DNA of 7,752 nucleotides from Eubacterium sp. (GCA_020844525.1 JAJGAH010000105.1:1-7752); one strand, 5' to 3'; numbered from the stretch's first letter, positions 1 through 5,968 are shown. The notes: generated from the letters alone by a model not told the origin. Made by a program: numbers and translations.

Positions 1-130
1 GAATAAGATTACTGACAAACATGGAGACAATGAGCAATCCCATCTCTACATACAGCATTACGCGTTCCAGCTGATCCACTCCATATCGTCCATACATATG
101 ACGGCTGATCCAGTCTCTGAATTTCTGCAT
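1..130 (-). CDS. N-terminal part of a small membrane protein of unknown function
   Basis: Reading leftward from an ATG at 130-128, 43 codons are open to the window edge; the C-terminus is outside. The start is supported by a strong ribosome binding site (GGGAGGTGG, 136-144) five bases upstream. The N-terminus is basic and aromatic, with the motif MYGRYGVDQL at residues 12-21. A hydrophobic stretch from about residue 25 is probably a membrane helix. From memory, short Clostridia proteins with a similar (F/M)YGRYGxDQL start have one or two membrane helices and sometimes a C-terminal zinc ribbon; neither the second helix nor the ribbon can be checked here. It is divergent from the gene at 489 and not part of the sugar operon. 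Function unknown. Confidence 0.75.
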   Translation of the reverse strand, partial: MQKFRDWISRHMYGRYGVDQLERVMLYVEMGLLIVSMFVSNLI

Positions 131-153
131 AAGTTCCACCTCCCGATTCCATT

Positions 154-182
154 ACTTTAGCGCGCAATACAGGCGATTGCAA
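154..182 (-). promoter_or_regulatory. Candidate promoter for the leftward gene at 1-130
   Basis: On the minus strand a TTGCAA -35 box (182-177) and a TAAAGT -10 box (159-154) are separated by exactly 17 bases. Each matches the sigma-A consensus at 4 of 6 positions. Transcription would start near 147, just ahead of the GGGAGGTGG ribosome binding site. The match is modest and could be chance. Confidence 0.35.
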
Positions 183-284
183 TTTTTGAAGTCTAAAATT
201 TTCTTAAACTGCAGGTGAATACAATTTACTGCCTTCAATTGACTTTGCTGCCACAGATAGCGGCAAATACCCGTCTGTTTATTC

Positions 285-337
285 TGCACCTATATTCCGT
301 GCACACGTGCTGCACCTATATTTCCGTACACGCGTGC
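285..337. repeat. Two-copy tandem repeat of 26-27 bp next to a -35 box
   Basis: Copy 1 (285-310) and copy 2 (311-337) are back to back. Both begin with TGCACCTATA and, apart from one inserted T, differ at only two positions. Each ends in a partly palindromic core: GCAC-AC-GTGC (301-310) in copy 1 and the perfect palindrome CACGCGTG (329-336) in copy 2. The second copy stops directly at the TTGACA box at 338. Two identical-facing palindromic half-sites abutting a promoter look like a paired regulator-binding site, but no regulator can be named. Confidence 0.7.
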
Positions 338-366
338 TTGACAGCAATCGTACAGACGAATATTCT
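338..366 (+). promoter_or_regulatory. Sigma-A type promoter for the small membrane protein gene at 489
   Basis: A perfect TTGACA -35 box (338-343), a 17-base spacer and a TATTCT -10 box (361-366, 4 of 6 consensus positions) point rightward. The start site would be near 373, giving a leader of about 115 bases before the ATG at 489. The -35 box directly follows a tandem repeat, so a bound protein there could affect polymerase. Confidence 0.55.
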
Positions 367-420
367 GTAAACAGTCAGTTATATATCCTGATTAGTATAC
401 CCTTTATCTGTGAAAAAATC

Positions 421-483
421 GTGACTTGAAGATCACAAGTCCCACCCGTGACAATTGTTCCTTCAAAGGCCCTTCAAAGGAGA
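421..483 (+). promoter_or_regulatory. Structured leader with a possible masked ribosome binding site
   Basis: The leader of the gene at 489 holds a 6-bp hairpin, GACTTG (423-428) with CAAGTC (436-441). It then holds two copies of CCTTCAAAGG (460-469 and 471-480) separated by one base. The second copy supplies the AAAGGAG ribosome binding site. TCCTT (459-463) can pair with AAGGA (477-481), which would cover that site; the second copy can also fold on itself. Translation control is inferred from the pairing only. Confidence 0.4.
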
Positions 484-488
484 GATAT

Positions 489-818
489 ATGAATACGAAT
501 CATTTGTCTTCAGAATCCTTATCAAAATCTCCGGATTCTTCACATGTGGAAAGAAAAAAATATCCATGGACTGCCCGCAGAATCATCGCCCTTGCCGGTA
601 TCCTTCTGCTGATTCTGCTATATGCGCTTACCATGGTTTTTGCGCTGCTGAAAAGTCCTTACGCAAAGGGCCTGCTGATGGGCGCAATCTACTGCACAAT
701 CATCATTCCGGTCCTGCTGTATGCGATGACCATGGTTGCCCGCCTGGTCCGTGGAAAGGGCGTTCCGAAAGAAGATCCCTCAAAGGATTCAAAAAGCGGT
801 CAGCCACCCAGAAACTAA
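489..818 (+). CDS. Small two-helix membrane protein of unknown function (109 aa)
   Basis: The ATG at 489 is chosen because AAAGGAG lies at the right distance before it; an in-frame TTG at 426 lacks such a site and sits in a leader hairpin. The product has a polar, Ser-rich N-terminus (residues 1-25), a basic stretch before helix 1 (about 32-54), a short loop, helix 2 (about 62-86), and a charged Lys/Asp/Pro-rich tail. Both helices contain almost the same core, LLYALTMV (43-50) and LLYAMTMV (76-83), and the underlying DNA (615-638 and 714-737) is identical at 21 of 24 bases, suggesting an internal duplication 33 codons apart. No catalytic motif or cleavable signal peptide is apparent. It stands alone with its own promoter. 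I do not recognise a function. Confidence 0.75.
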   Translation: MNTNHLSSESLSKSPDSSHVERKKYPWTARRIIALAGILLLILLYALTMVFALLKSPYAKGLLMGAIYCTIIIPVLLYAMTMVARLVRGKGVPKEDPSKDSKSGQPPRN

Positions 819-856
819 CCTGTTTATGCAGGACGTTTATGCAGGACTATGATTAG

Positions 857-878
857 AAAAATGCGCCGCAGGGCGTAT
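857..878 (-). terminator. Second, weaker terminator hairpin for the leftward operon
   Basis: The segment 861-878 folds as a 7-bp stem around a four-base loop. On the minus strand one pair is A-C; on the plus strand that pair is a G-U wobble. On the minus strand the stem runs straight into a T-run (positions 861-857, then CTAATC), as in an intrinsic terminator. It lies just downstream of a larger terminator at 879-953 and may act as a back-up. On the plus strand it is followed by A's, so it would not stop the gene at 489. Confidence 0.4.
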
Positions 879-953
879 AAAAAGGTTCCCCTCCCCGCAT
901 CGGATTTGAAAACGCCGCATGTGCATGTTCAAATCCTCCCGGGAAGGAGAACC
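879..953 (-). terminator. Large two-part terminator hairpin ending the sugar operon
   Basis: An inner perfect 9-bp stem pairs GGATTTGAA (902-910) with TTCAAATCC (928-936). It is stacked on an outer stem pairing 884-897 with 940-953, with two mismatches, across a small internal loop. Read on the minus strand, the outer stem ends in GGGGAACC followed at once by five T's (883-879). This is the expected end of transcripts from the aldo/keto reductase gene at 1090. On the plus strand the stem is followed by TTATCTTATCTT, a poor U-run, so it might end the 489-818 transcript only weakly. Confidence 0.65.
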
Positions 954-961
954 TTATCTTA

Positions 962-1040
962 TCTTATGGTTTCTTATCGTATAGTTTCTTGTTCTTATGG
1001 TATCTTGTGCTTACATTATCTTGTGTTTATGTTATCTTGT
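962..1040. repeat. Degenerate 16-bp tandem repeat, five units
   Basis: Five consecutive units can be read: 962-977, 978-992 (one base short), 993-1008, 1009-1024 and 1025-1040. Units 3 to 5 are closest: TCTTATGGTATCTTGT, GCTTACATTATCTTGT and GTTTATGTTATCTTGT, sharing the end TATCTTGT. The array is pyrimidine-rich on the plus strand, so the transcript of the leftward operon would carry purine-rich ACAAGATA units between the last stop codon and the terminator. No coding potential is credible here. Confidence 0.65.
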
Positions 1041-1065
1041 CCTGGTATGATATGATCTTCAGGAC
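1039..1065. other. Short inverted repeat downstream of the aldo/keto reductase gene
   Basis: GTCCTG (1039-1044) and CAGGAC (1060-1065) form a perfect 6-bp inverted repeat around a 15-base A/T-rich loop. It lies 24 bases past the stop codon at 1090 on the minus strand. No U-run follows, so it is not an intrinsic terminator; it could protect the 3' end of the transcript or be chance. Confidence 0.3.
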
Positions 1066-1089
1066 TTACTCTTAGCGATACATAAAAAC

Positions 1090-2112
1090 TCAATCCTTGT
1101 CCCAGAGGGCATCTGTACCATCCTCGTCCCAGAGATCACGCCAGTCGGTTGCACCTGGCCACAGGAAAACCTGTCCCTTTACGAGACGATTGTTGCACTC
1201 CATGCCCTTGATTTCCTCCATCTCCTCATCGGTCAGCGGATCCTCTGTGACGCATTTCAGATTAGAGGTGTAATTCTTCTCCTTGATTGAGAACGGAATC
1301 GGAGTATGGCCTTTCTGAACTGCCCACTTGATGGCAATCAGAACCGGGTGCACGCCATGTGCCTCCGCAATCTTGCGGATCACCGGCTGCTGAAGATCTG
1401 CAACATCCTCCGGTGTGCGGTCTCTCTCCGGACGGTCCGGGGAACCAAGCGGACAGAAGCCGACGATCTCAATTCCCTGCGACTTGATATAATCATAAAG
1501 CTCCTGCTGCTGGAAGCACGGATGCAGCTCCATCTCGATGCAGGCCGGCTTGATACGGCAGAGCGGCAGAACAGCCTTCAGCTTTGGAAGAGTCATGTTG
1601 GACATGCCAATATGTTTTGTAAGCCCCATATCCACAAGTCTCTCCATCTGTCTCCAGGTTGCCATGAACCTCTTCACTGAGAAAGGCTTTGAATCAGGAT
1701 TTCTCTCTGTCACATCGCATTTCGGCGGATGATAGTTCGGGAATGGCCAATGTACATAGTACATATCAAGGTAGTCCAGCTGAAGGTCTCTGAGTGTACG
1801 GGCACATGCTACAAGTACATCTCCCTTGCCATGCATGTCATTCCATACCTTGGAGACAATGAACATGTCCTCCCTTTTCACTTCGCCGCTCTGGAACGCC
1901 TCCTGGAAAACCTCTCCGATCTGGTCCTCATTTCCATAGCAGGCCGCACAGTCAAAGTGACGATAGCCAACCTTGATCGCTCCGCGCACGGCATCTCTGA
2001 CCTGTTCTGCTGTCGCGTGATCGGATCCGAATGTCCCCATGCCGACCGCCGGCATTTTGGCGCCTGTGTAAAGTGTTCTCTGCGGCACTTTTGCAGGATC
2101 AATAAATTCCAT
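1090..2112 (-). CDS. Aldo/keto reductase (340 aa)
   Basis: An NAD(P)-dependent oxidoreductase of the aldo/keto reductase superfamily, a cytoplasmic (alpha/beta)8 barrel that interconverts carbonyls and alcohols. The catalytic tetrad is complete: D54 in GYRHFDCAACYGNE, Y59, K88 in IVSKVW and H121 in VHWPF. The cofactor end reads IPFSIKEKN (272-280), where NADPH-dependent members usually have IPKS and a downstream Arg; loss of the Lys and Arg suggests NAD(H) may be used. The nicotinamide-contact Gln of the usual NQxExHP motif appears to be Glu (E193). The C-terminus adds an acidic, Trp-rich tail (about 317-340). A strong AAGGGAGG site precedes the ATG. It is the last gene of the operon, 83 bp after the PfkB-type kinase, and is followed by terminators. 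In this setting it may act on a polyol, aldose or glyceraldehyde; the substrate cannot be read from the sequence. Confidence 0.9.
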   Translation of the reverse strand: MEFIDPAKVPQRTLYTGAKMPAVGMGTFGSDHATAEQVRDAVRGAIKVGYRHFDCAACYGNEDQIGEVFQEAFQSGEVKREDMFIVSKVWNDMHGKGDVLVACARTLRDLQLDYLDMYYVHWPFPNYHPPKCDVTERNPDSKPFSVKRFMATWRQMERLVDMGLTKHIGMSNMTLPKLKAVLPLCRIKPACIEMELHPCFQQQELYDYIKSQGIEIVGFCPLGSPDRPERDRTPEDVADLQQPVIRKIAEAHGVHPVLIAIKWAVQKGHTPIPFSIKEKNYTSNLKCVTEDPLTDEEMEEIKGMECNNRLVKGQVFLWPGATDWRDLWDEDGTDALWDKD

Positions 2113-2139
2113 AGTTTTTGCCTCCCTTTCTTTTCTTTA

Positions 2140-2205
2140 TTACCTGATTATATTGTATGAACTGCTGCCTTTTCCTGAATATTGAATTTCAGCTGTTACC
2201 TGATT
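2140..2205 (-). promoter_or_regulatory. Intercistronic region with a TATAAT box and a 10-bp direct repeat
   Basis: On the minus strand a perfect TATAAT (2152-2147) lies 35 bases before the aldo/keto reductase start, but no convincing -35 box is found 16-18 bases upstream. The 10-mer TTACCTGATT occurs at 2140-2149 and again at 2196-2205; the first copy overlaps the TATAAT and the second the stop codon of the upstream gene. An internal promoter is possible but weakly supported. Confidence 0.25.
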
Positions 2206-3134
2206 TTCTGAATCTCAACCTTTTTCAGAAGATTCTCCATGTCCTCCGTACGGAAGAATCCGGTTTTGTCTGTCATGGCAGCCGCCGCGGAAACAGCGCT
2301 TGCCAGTCTGAGGCACTCCGGCATATCAAGATTTCTGGAAATTCCAACGGCAAAGCCGCCAATCATGGAATCGCCGCATCCCACCGTGTTTACCGCCTGG
2401 ATTTTCGGAACATGGGCTTCGTAAACGCCCTCGGCACAGGACATCAGCGATCCTGCACTGCCAAGTGAGATAACAACCGTTGGAATTCCTGCCGCATGCA
2501 GCTCTCCAGCTGCCTCCAGAAGCTCCTCACGGTTTCCCGGTGTCAGCGTTCTTCCGACAAGCATCTGTATTTCATCAATATTCGGCTTGATCATAAAAGG
2601 CTTATATGCAACGCATTCCTTCAGCGTATTGCCACTGGTGTCCAGAATGACCTTCTTCCCGGCCTTTTGTCCCGCTTCAATCAGTCTCTTATACAGCGTG
2701 CTGTCACAACCAGCCGGCATCGAGCCGGAAATGGTTGCCACATCTGCCTCCTGAATATGCTCTGTGAATTTCTGCACCAGGGCATCCTGATTGATCATGG
2801 TTGCTGTAAAACCGGGCTCCAGGAATTCCGTCTGGGTCTTATTCACCTCGTCCCAGATGTTGATACAGGAGCGGGTCTCGCCGCTGCACCATACAAAATC
2901 CTCCCCAATGCCTTCCTTCTGCAGCTTTTCCTGAACAAACTCTCCGGAATGTCCGCCCAGAAAGCCCGTGGCAAGGATTTTGGCACCGGCAATATGTGCC
3001 GCCCGTGAGACATTCAGTCCCTTTCCACCGGCAGAACGCTCACAGGTCTTTACACGGTTTACCGCATCAACACCAAAGTTATCCACTACATATCGTGTAT
3101 CTACCGCGGCATTTGCAGTTACTGTTAAAATCAT
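2196..3134 (-). CDS. PfkB-family 1-phosphofructokinase / tagatose-6-phosphate kinase (312 aa)
   Basis: An ATP-dependent kinase of the FruK/LacC branch of the PfkB (ribokinase) family, normally phosphorylating a ketohexose phosphate to the 1,6-bisphosphate. Length is typical. Seen in order: N-terminal ILTVTANAAVD (2-12) for sugar binding, the family motif GGKGLNVSRA (36-45), ISGSMPAG (135-142), IKPNIDE (182-188), the ATP-site stretch VVISLGSAGS (220-229), and the second PfkB signature NTVGCGDSM (249-257) with catalytic base D255. The Cys in GCGD replaces the usual small Ala/Ser/Gly of the anion hole. The start is supported by GAGGAAA. Its neighbours are a GatD-like dehydrogenase and a GatY-like aldolase, so D-tagatose 6-phosphate (or tagatose/fructose 1-phosphate) is the likely substrate. 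FruK and LacC cannot be separated safely by eye, so no symbol is given. Confidence 0.88.
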   Translation of the reverse strand: MILTVTANAAVDTRYVVDNFGVDAVNRVKTCERSAGGKGLNVSRAAHIAGAKILATGFLGGHSGEFVQEKLQKEGIGEDFVWCSGETRSCINIWDEVNKTQTEFLEPGFTATMINQDALVQKFTEHIQEADVATISGSMPAGCDSTLYKRLIEAGQKAGKKVILDTSGNTLKECVAYKPFMIKPNIDEIQMLVGRTLTPGNREELLEAAGELHAAGIPTVVISLGSAGSLMSCAEGVYEAHVPKIQAVNTVGCGDSMIGGFAVGISRNLDMPECLRLASAVSAAAAMTDKTGFFRTEDMENLLKKVEIQKIR

Positions 3135-3182
3135 GAATGTTTCCTCTATATACTCTTGTTATACTTTTTGTATTGATACCTG

Positions 3183-3227
3183 AAAAATTGCGTTTCATCG
3201 CATGATTCCTGCATGCAGGCATTTTTT
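3183..3227 (-). other. Weak hairpins between the dehydrogenase and PfkB-type kinase genes
   Basis: In the 92-bp gap, TGCG (3189-3192) and CGCA (3199-3202) form a 4-bp stem that on the minus strand is followed by five T's (3187-3183). Overlapping it, GCATG (3200-3204) can pair with CATGC (3212-3216). These mutually exclusive, short stems could act as a partial terminator or attenuator that lowers expression of the two downstream genes. The stems are too short for confidence. Confidence 0.25.
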
Positions 3228-4288
3228 TATTTCTCGGAATCGACCAGGATCTTGCCCTTTACCTTGCCGCGCTCCTTATACCACTGGAATGCATCTGCCA
3301 GCTGAGAAAGCGGTACGATCTTCCAGATCATCCTCGGATCGTATTTCAGTTGACCAGTTGCGAAGTAATGTGCCACATCCGTCCACTCATGCCCCGGGAA
3401 CGGTGCTGAATAGGACATCCAGGACCCTGTCAGTGTAAACTCCTTACGGTTCAGGTTTTCCCATTCTTTGACGGAGAAGGTCAGCTCCTTCTTCGGTGTT
3501 CCGATGAAGCAGACCCCAGCCTTGTTTGCCGCCAGCTGGAAGGCCATGCGCATCGTGATCGTATTGCCTGCGGTCTCATAGACATAGTCATAGCCAACAC
3601 CATCTGTCAGCGCCATGGCCTTGTCCATAAAGCCATCCTCCAGTGTGTTGATTCCGGCGTCCGCGCCAAGCTCCTGTGCCAGCGCAAGCTTCTCCGGAAC
3701 GATATCAAAGACGACAACCTTTCTGGCGCCAAAGATTTTCGCCCACTGTGCAGTCAGCATACCAATCGGGCCGGTACCCAGAATCGCAACGGTATGACCA
3801 CCCTTGTATCCTGTTCTCTCCAGACCGTGAAGCGCGATGGTTGCCGGCTCAAAGAGCGCTGCCTGCTCAAAGGAGATGGACTTGTCAAATTTTACTGCGT
3901 TGATTTCCGGTACACATACATACTCAGCAAAGGATCCGAACTGACGGGAACCAATGAAGCTGTAATGCTTGCACAGAGAATAATCACCACGTGCACAGTC
4001 CGGGCACTTCATACAGGGAACCAGCGGTACACCGGCTACGTAATCACCAGGTGCCAGCTTTGTCACACCCTCACCAACCTCCTCGACAATTCCGGAGAAC
4101 TCATGTCCCAGAACATTCGGGAAGAAATGACAGGCATCTCCATTTACACGCGGAACATCAGATCCGCAGATGCCTGTATATTTTACCTTGATCAGTACTT
4201 CTCCGGCCTTCGGCTGGGGTTTTTCAATGTCCTCATAGCGAAGATCATCCTTTGCGTGAACAACGCCTGCTTTCATCATAACTGCCAT
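3227..4288 (-). CDS. Zinc-dependent polyol (galactitol-1-phosphate-like) dehydrogenase (353 aa)
   Basis: A medium-chain, zinc-dependent alcohol dehydrogenase that would oxidise a polyol or polyol phosphate to the ketose form with NAD+. The start at 4288 is chosen because AGGAGG lies nine bases upstream; an in-frame ATG at 4312 would place that site inside the gene. Catalytic zinc ligands: C41 in GICGSD, H62-E63 in LGHEFSG, and E147 in FEPATIALH. Structural zinc: C92, C95, C98, C106. The Rossmann motif GTGPIG (171-176) is followed by D195 at the end of the next strand, favouring NAD+. From memory of E. coli GatD, shared stretches include the CGSD-PR region, VP-L-PC, the FIGSR stretch, and especially GSWMSYSAPFPGHEW (288-302), where GatD has GSWMNYSSPWPGQEW. 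The substrate is therefore plausibly galactitol 1-phosphate or a related hexitol (phosphate). It lies 149 bp after the FGGY kinase. Confidence 0.88.
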   Translation of the reverse strand: MAVMMKAGVVHAKDDLRYEDIEKPQPKAGEVLIKVKYTGICGSDVPRVNGDACHFFPNVLGHEFSGIVEEVGEGVTKLAPGDYVAGVPLVPCMKCPDCARGDYSLCKHYSFIGSRQFGSFAEYVCVPEINAVKFDKSISFEQAALFEPATIALHGLERTGYKGGHTVAILGTGPIGMLTAQWAKIFGARKVVVFDIVPEKLALAQELGADAGINTLEDGFMDKAMALTDGVGYDYVYETAGNTITMRMAFQLAANKAGVCFIGTPKKELTFSVKEWENLNRKEFTLTGSWMSYSAPFPGHEWTDVAHYFATGQLKYDPRMIWKIVPLSQLADAFQWYKERGKVKGKILVDSEK

Positions 4289-4359
4289 TTCCTTATGCCT
4301 CCTGCTATTCATGTTGTGTATTTACAAACATTAAGTGTTGCCAAAAATATTGACTGCGC

Positions 4360-4426
4360 TGTGCAGATATTCTGCATGCTTATTCTGTTATTCTATATAC
4401 ATGCCATCTGCACATGCATGATGCAT
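4360..4426. promoter_or_regulatory. Long inverted repeat and palindrome between kinase and dehydrogenase genes
   Basis: TGTGCAGAT (4360-4368) and ATCTGCACA (4406-4414) are perfect 9-bp inverted arms. Inside them GCATG (4374-4378) and CATGC (4400-4404) form a second stem around a 21-base A/T-rich loop. TATTCT occurs at 4368, 4381 and 4389. Next to the outer arm lies the palindrome ATGCAT-G-ATGCAT (4414-4426). No U-run follows within nine bases on the minus strand, so it is not a standard terminator. It may be an operator pair or an mRNA structure separating the kinase and dehydrogenase messages. Confidence 0.5.
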
Positions 4427-4437
4427 ACAAACCGCCC

Positions 4438-5958
4438 TCAGCCCTGTCCATTCCTGCGCATCAGGTCTTCCAGGTCCCTGTAGAGTTCCAGATAGATTTC
4501 GTAATTTCTTCTGTAAACTTCCGCATTCTCCGGGTTCGGCGTATGACTTCTGGTGTCATGCACCGTAAGGGATACCGCTTCCTCATAATCCTTATAGAAG
4601 CCACAGCCCACACCAGCCAGCATCGCTGCGCCAAGTGTTGTAGCTGTATCCGAAGAGGGAACCACAATCGGCTTTCCTGTGATATCTGATTTGATCTGTG
4701 TCCAGAGCAGGGAATTGGAGGAGCCTCCCATCGCGCGGAGCACCTCTGCTCTGGCGCCTGCCTTTTCAGCTACATCAAGATTATGCTTCAGTGCAAAAGC
4801 AACGCCCTCCATGCAGGCACGTACCATATGCCCCTTCGTCTTGGAAAAATCCAGACCATAGAACACGCCTTTTGCGTCCGGATTCCAGATCGGTGAACGC
4901 TCGCCGCTCATATAGGGGAGAAAAACAAGTCCGTCCGAACCAGGCGCTACTTTTTCAGCCTCTTTGTTCAGCTGTACCAGAGAGGATTCCCCCGTCTTTT
5001 CTGCAAGCATGCGCTCCTCGCCGGCAAATTCCCGTTCGAACCAGCGCATGACACCGCCGCCCCCGGTGGTTCCGCCCTGCAGCAGCCATTTTCCGGGAAT
5101 GACATGGAAGGAGAGGATCAGCCGCGGATCTGCCTGATAATCATCCAGGCAGATACTCATGCCTCCTGCCTGTCCTCCCTGCTCCTGTGTGTCACCATCA
5201 TGGATCACACCTGCGCCAAGGGTGCCGCAAGCAGCATCAAGGCCGCCGGCCACAACCGGTGTACCTTCTATAAGACCAGTCTCCTTTGCTGCCTCTGCAT
5301 TCACCTTGCCGATGATCTGGTCACAGTTCACGATCTCGGGCAGAAAGTTCTCGGGAATACCTATTTCCCTTGCCATGTCGTAATCCCAGACACCACGGCG
5401 CATGTCAAAGCAATGCCAGCCGTAAGCGTCACAAATATCCTCTGTGATGCATCCGGTCAGACGATAGCCGATGTATCCGTTTGCGTGCAGGATCTTATCT
5501 GTATGCCTGTATACCTCCGGCATATTTTCCCGATACCAAAGGACCTTCGGTGTAGTGTAGGAAGGCTGCAGCGCATTGCCGGAAAGAGCAAAAATCTTGT
5601 CAGCTCCGATCCTGCCATTTACCTCATCACAGATTCCCTGCGCTCTGGTATCCATCCAGATCGGGGTATTGGTCAGATTCCTGCCATCCTTGTCAAGCGC
5701 AATTGCCGACCATCCCTGTCCGTCAATGCCGATACAGGCAATGTCCTCCGGCTTTACCCTGCCGGTATTCCAGATTTTTGCAAGTGCCTGGCACACACCC
5801 CTGTACCAGTCCTCTGCATTCTGCTCTGCCCATCCGGGATGCGGATAATAAACCGGGTAATCCCCGGTCGCAGAGGCAGCGACATGACCATCCCGGTCAA
5901 ATGCCGCAACCTTACAGGCACTTGTTCCGATGTCAATGCCAAGTAATAAATCTCCCAT
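4438..5958 (-). CDS. FGGY-family carbohydrate kinase, xylulokinase-like (506 aa)
   Basis: An ATP-dependent sugar or polyol kinase of the FGGY family (COG1070-like), cytoplasmic, two actin-like domains, normal length. Seen: the N-terminal phosphate loop LLLGIDIGTS (4-13), GIDGQGWSAIALD (77-89) with PIWMDTRAQ (99-107) for substrate binding, catalytic base D241 in GGLDAACGTLGAG, TTGGGGVMRWF (297-307), FLPYMSGERSP (346-356), and the ATP-site signature MGGSSNSLLWTQ (410-421) followed by TTLGAAMLAG (440-449). The start at 5958 is chosen because AAGGAG lies six bases upstream; a start at 5982 would precede that site. The regulator's TAA stop overlaps this ribosome binding site and the gap is 10 bp, implying translational coupling. 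FGGY members act on ketopentoses, glycerol, erythritol, ribitol and 6-deoxyketoses, so the substrate is open. Context suggests a hexitol or ketohexose; true xylulokinase is the alternative. Confidence 0.9.
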   Translation of the reverse strand: MGDLLLGIDIGTSACKVAAFDRDGHVAASATGDYPVYYPHPGWAEQNAEDWYRGVCQALAKIWNTGRVKPEDIACIGIDGQGWSAIALDKDGRNLTNTPIWMDTRAQGICDEVNGRIGADKIFALSGNALQPSYTTPKVLWYRENMPEVYRHTDKILHANGYIGYRLTGCITEDICDAYGWHCFDMRRGVWDYDMAREIGIPENFLPEIVNCDQIIGKVNAEAAKETGLIEGTPVVAGGLDAACGTLGAGVIHDGDTQEQGGQAGGMSICLDDYQADPRLILSFHVIPGKWLLQGGTTGGGGVMRWFEREFAGEERMLAEKTGESSLVQLNKEAEKVAPGSDGLVFLPYMSGERSPIWNPDAKGVFYGLDFSKTKGHMVRACMEGVAFALKHNLDVAEKAGARAEVLRAMGGSSNSLLWTQIKSDITGKPIVVPSSDTATTLGAAMLAGVGCGFYKDYEEAVSLTVHDTRSHTPNPENAEVYRRNYEIYLELYRDLEDLMRRNGQG

Positions 5959-5968
5959 ACATTTCTCC

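Noticed and set aside
285..337. Tandem repeat considered as a CRISPR or attachment-site remnant
   Set aside because: Only two copies with no spacer between them, no cas or integrase gene in view, and the location fits a promoter-proximal regulatory site better.
426..488. An upstream TTG start extending the small membrane protein by 21 residues
   Set aside because: No ribosome binding site precedes it, it sits in a leader hairpin, and the ATG at 489 has a strong AAAGGAG at correct spacing.
905..918. A catabolite-response-element-like sequence (TGAAAACGCCGC)
   Set aside because: Only the left half fits the CcpA consensus, and it lies in the loop and stem of a terminator, not near a promoter.
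849..1055. A 68-codon plus-strand open frame
   Set aside because: It runs through both terminator hairpins and the 16-bp repeat array, has no convincing ribosome binding site, and its residues mirror the repeats. Not a gene.
2147..2176. A full sigma-A promoter before the aldo/keto reductase gene
   Set aside because: The TATAAT is perfect, but at spacings of 16 to 18 bases no -35 box resembles TTGACA, so only a low-confidence regulatory entry was kept.
3208..3227. CCTGCATGCAGG followed by a run of seven T's on the plus strand, resembling a terminator
   Set aside because: The palindrome gives only a 4-bp stem with a 4-base loop, and no plus-strand gene lies upstream for it to terminate.
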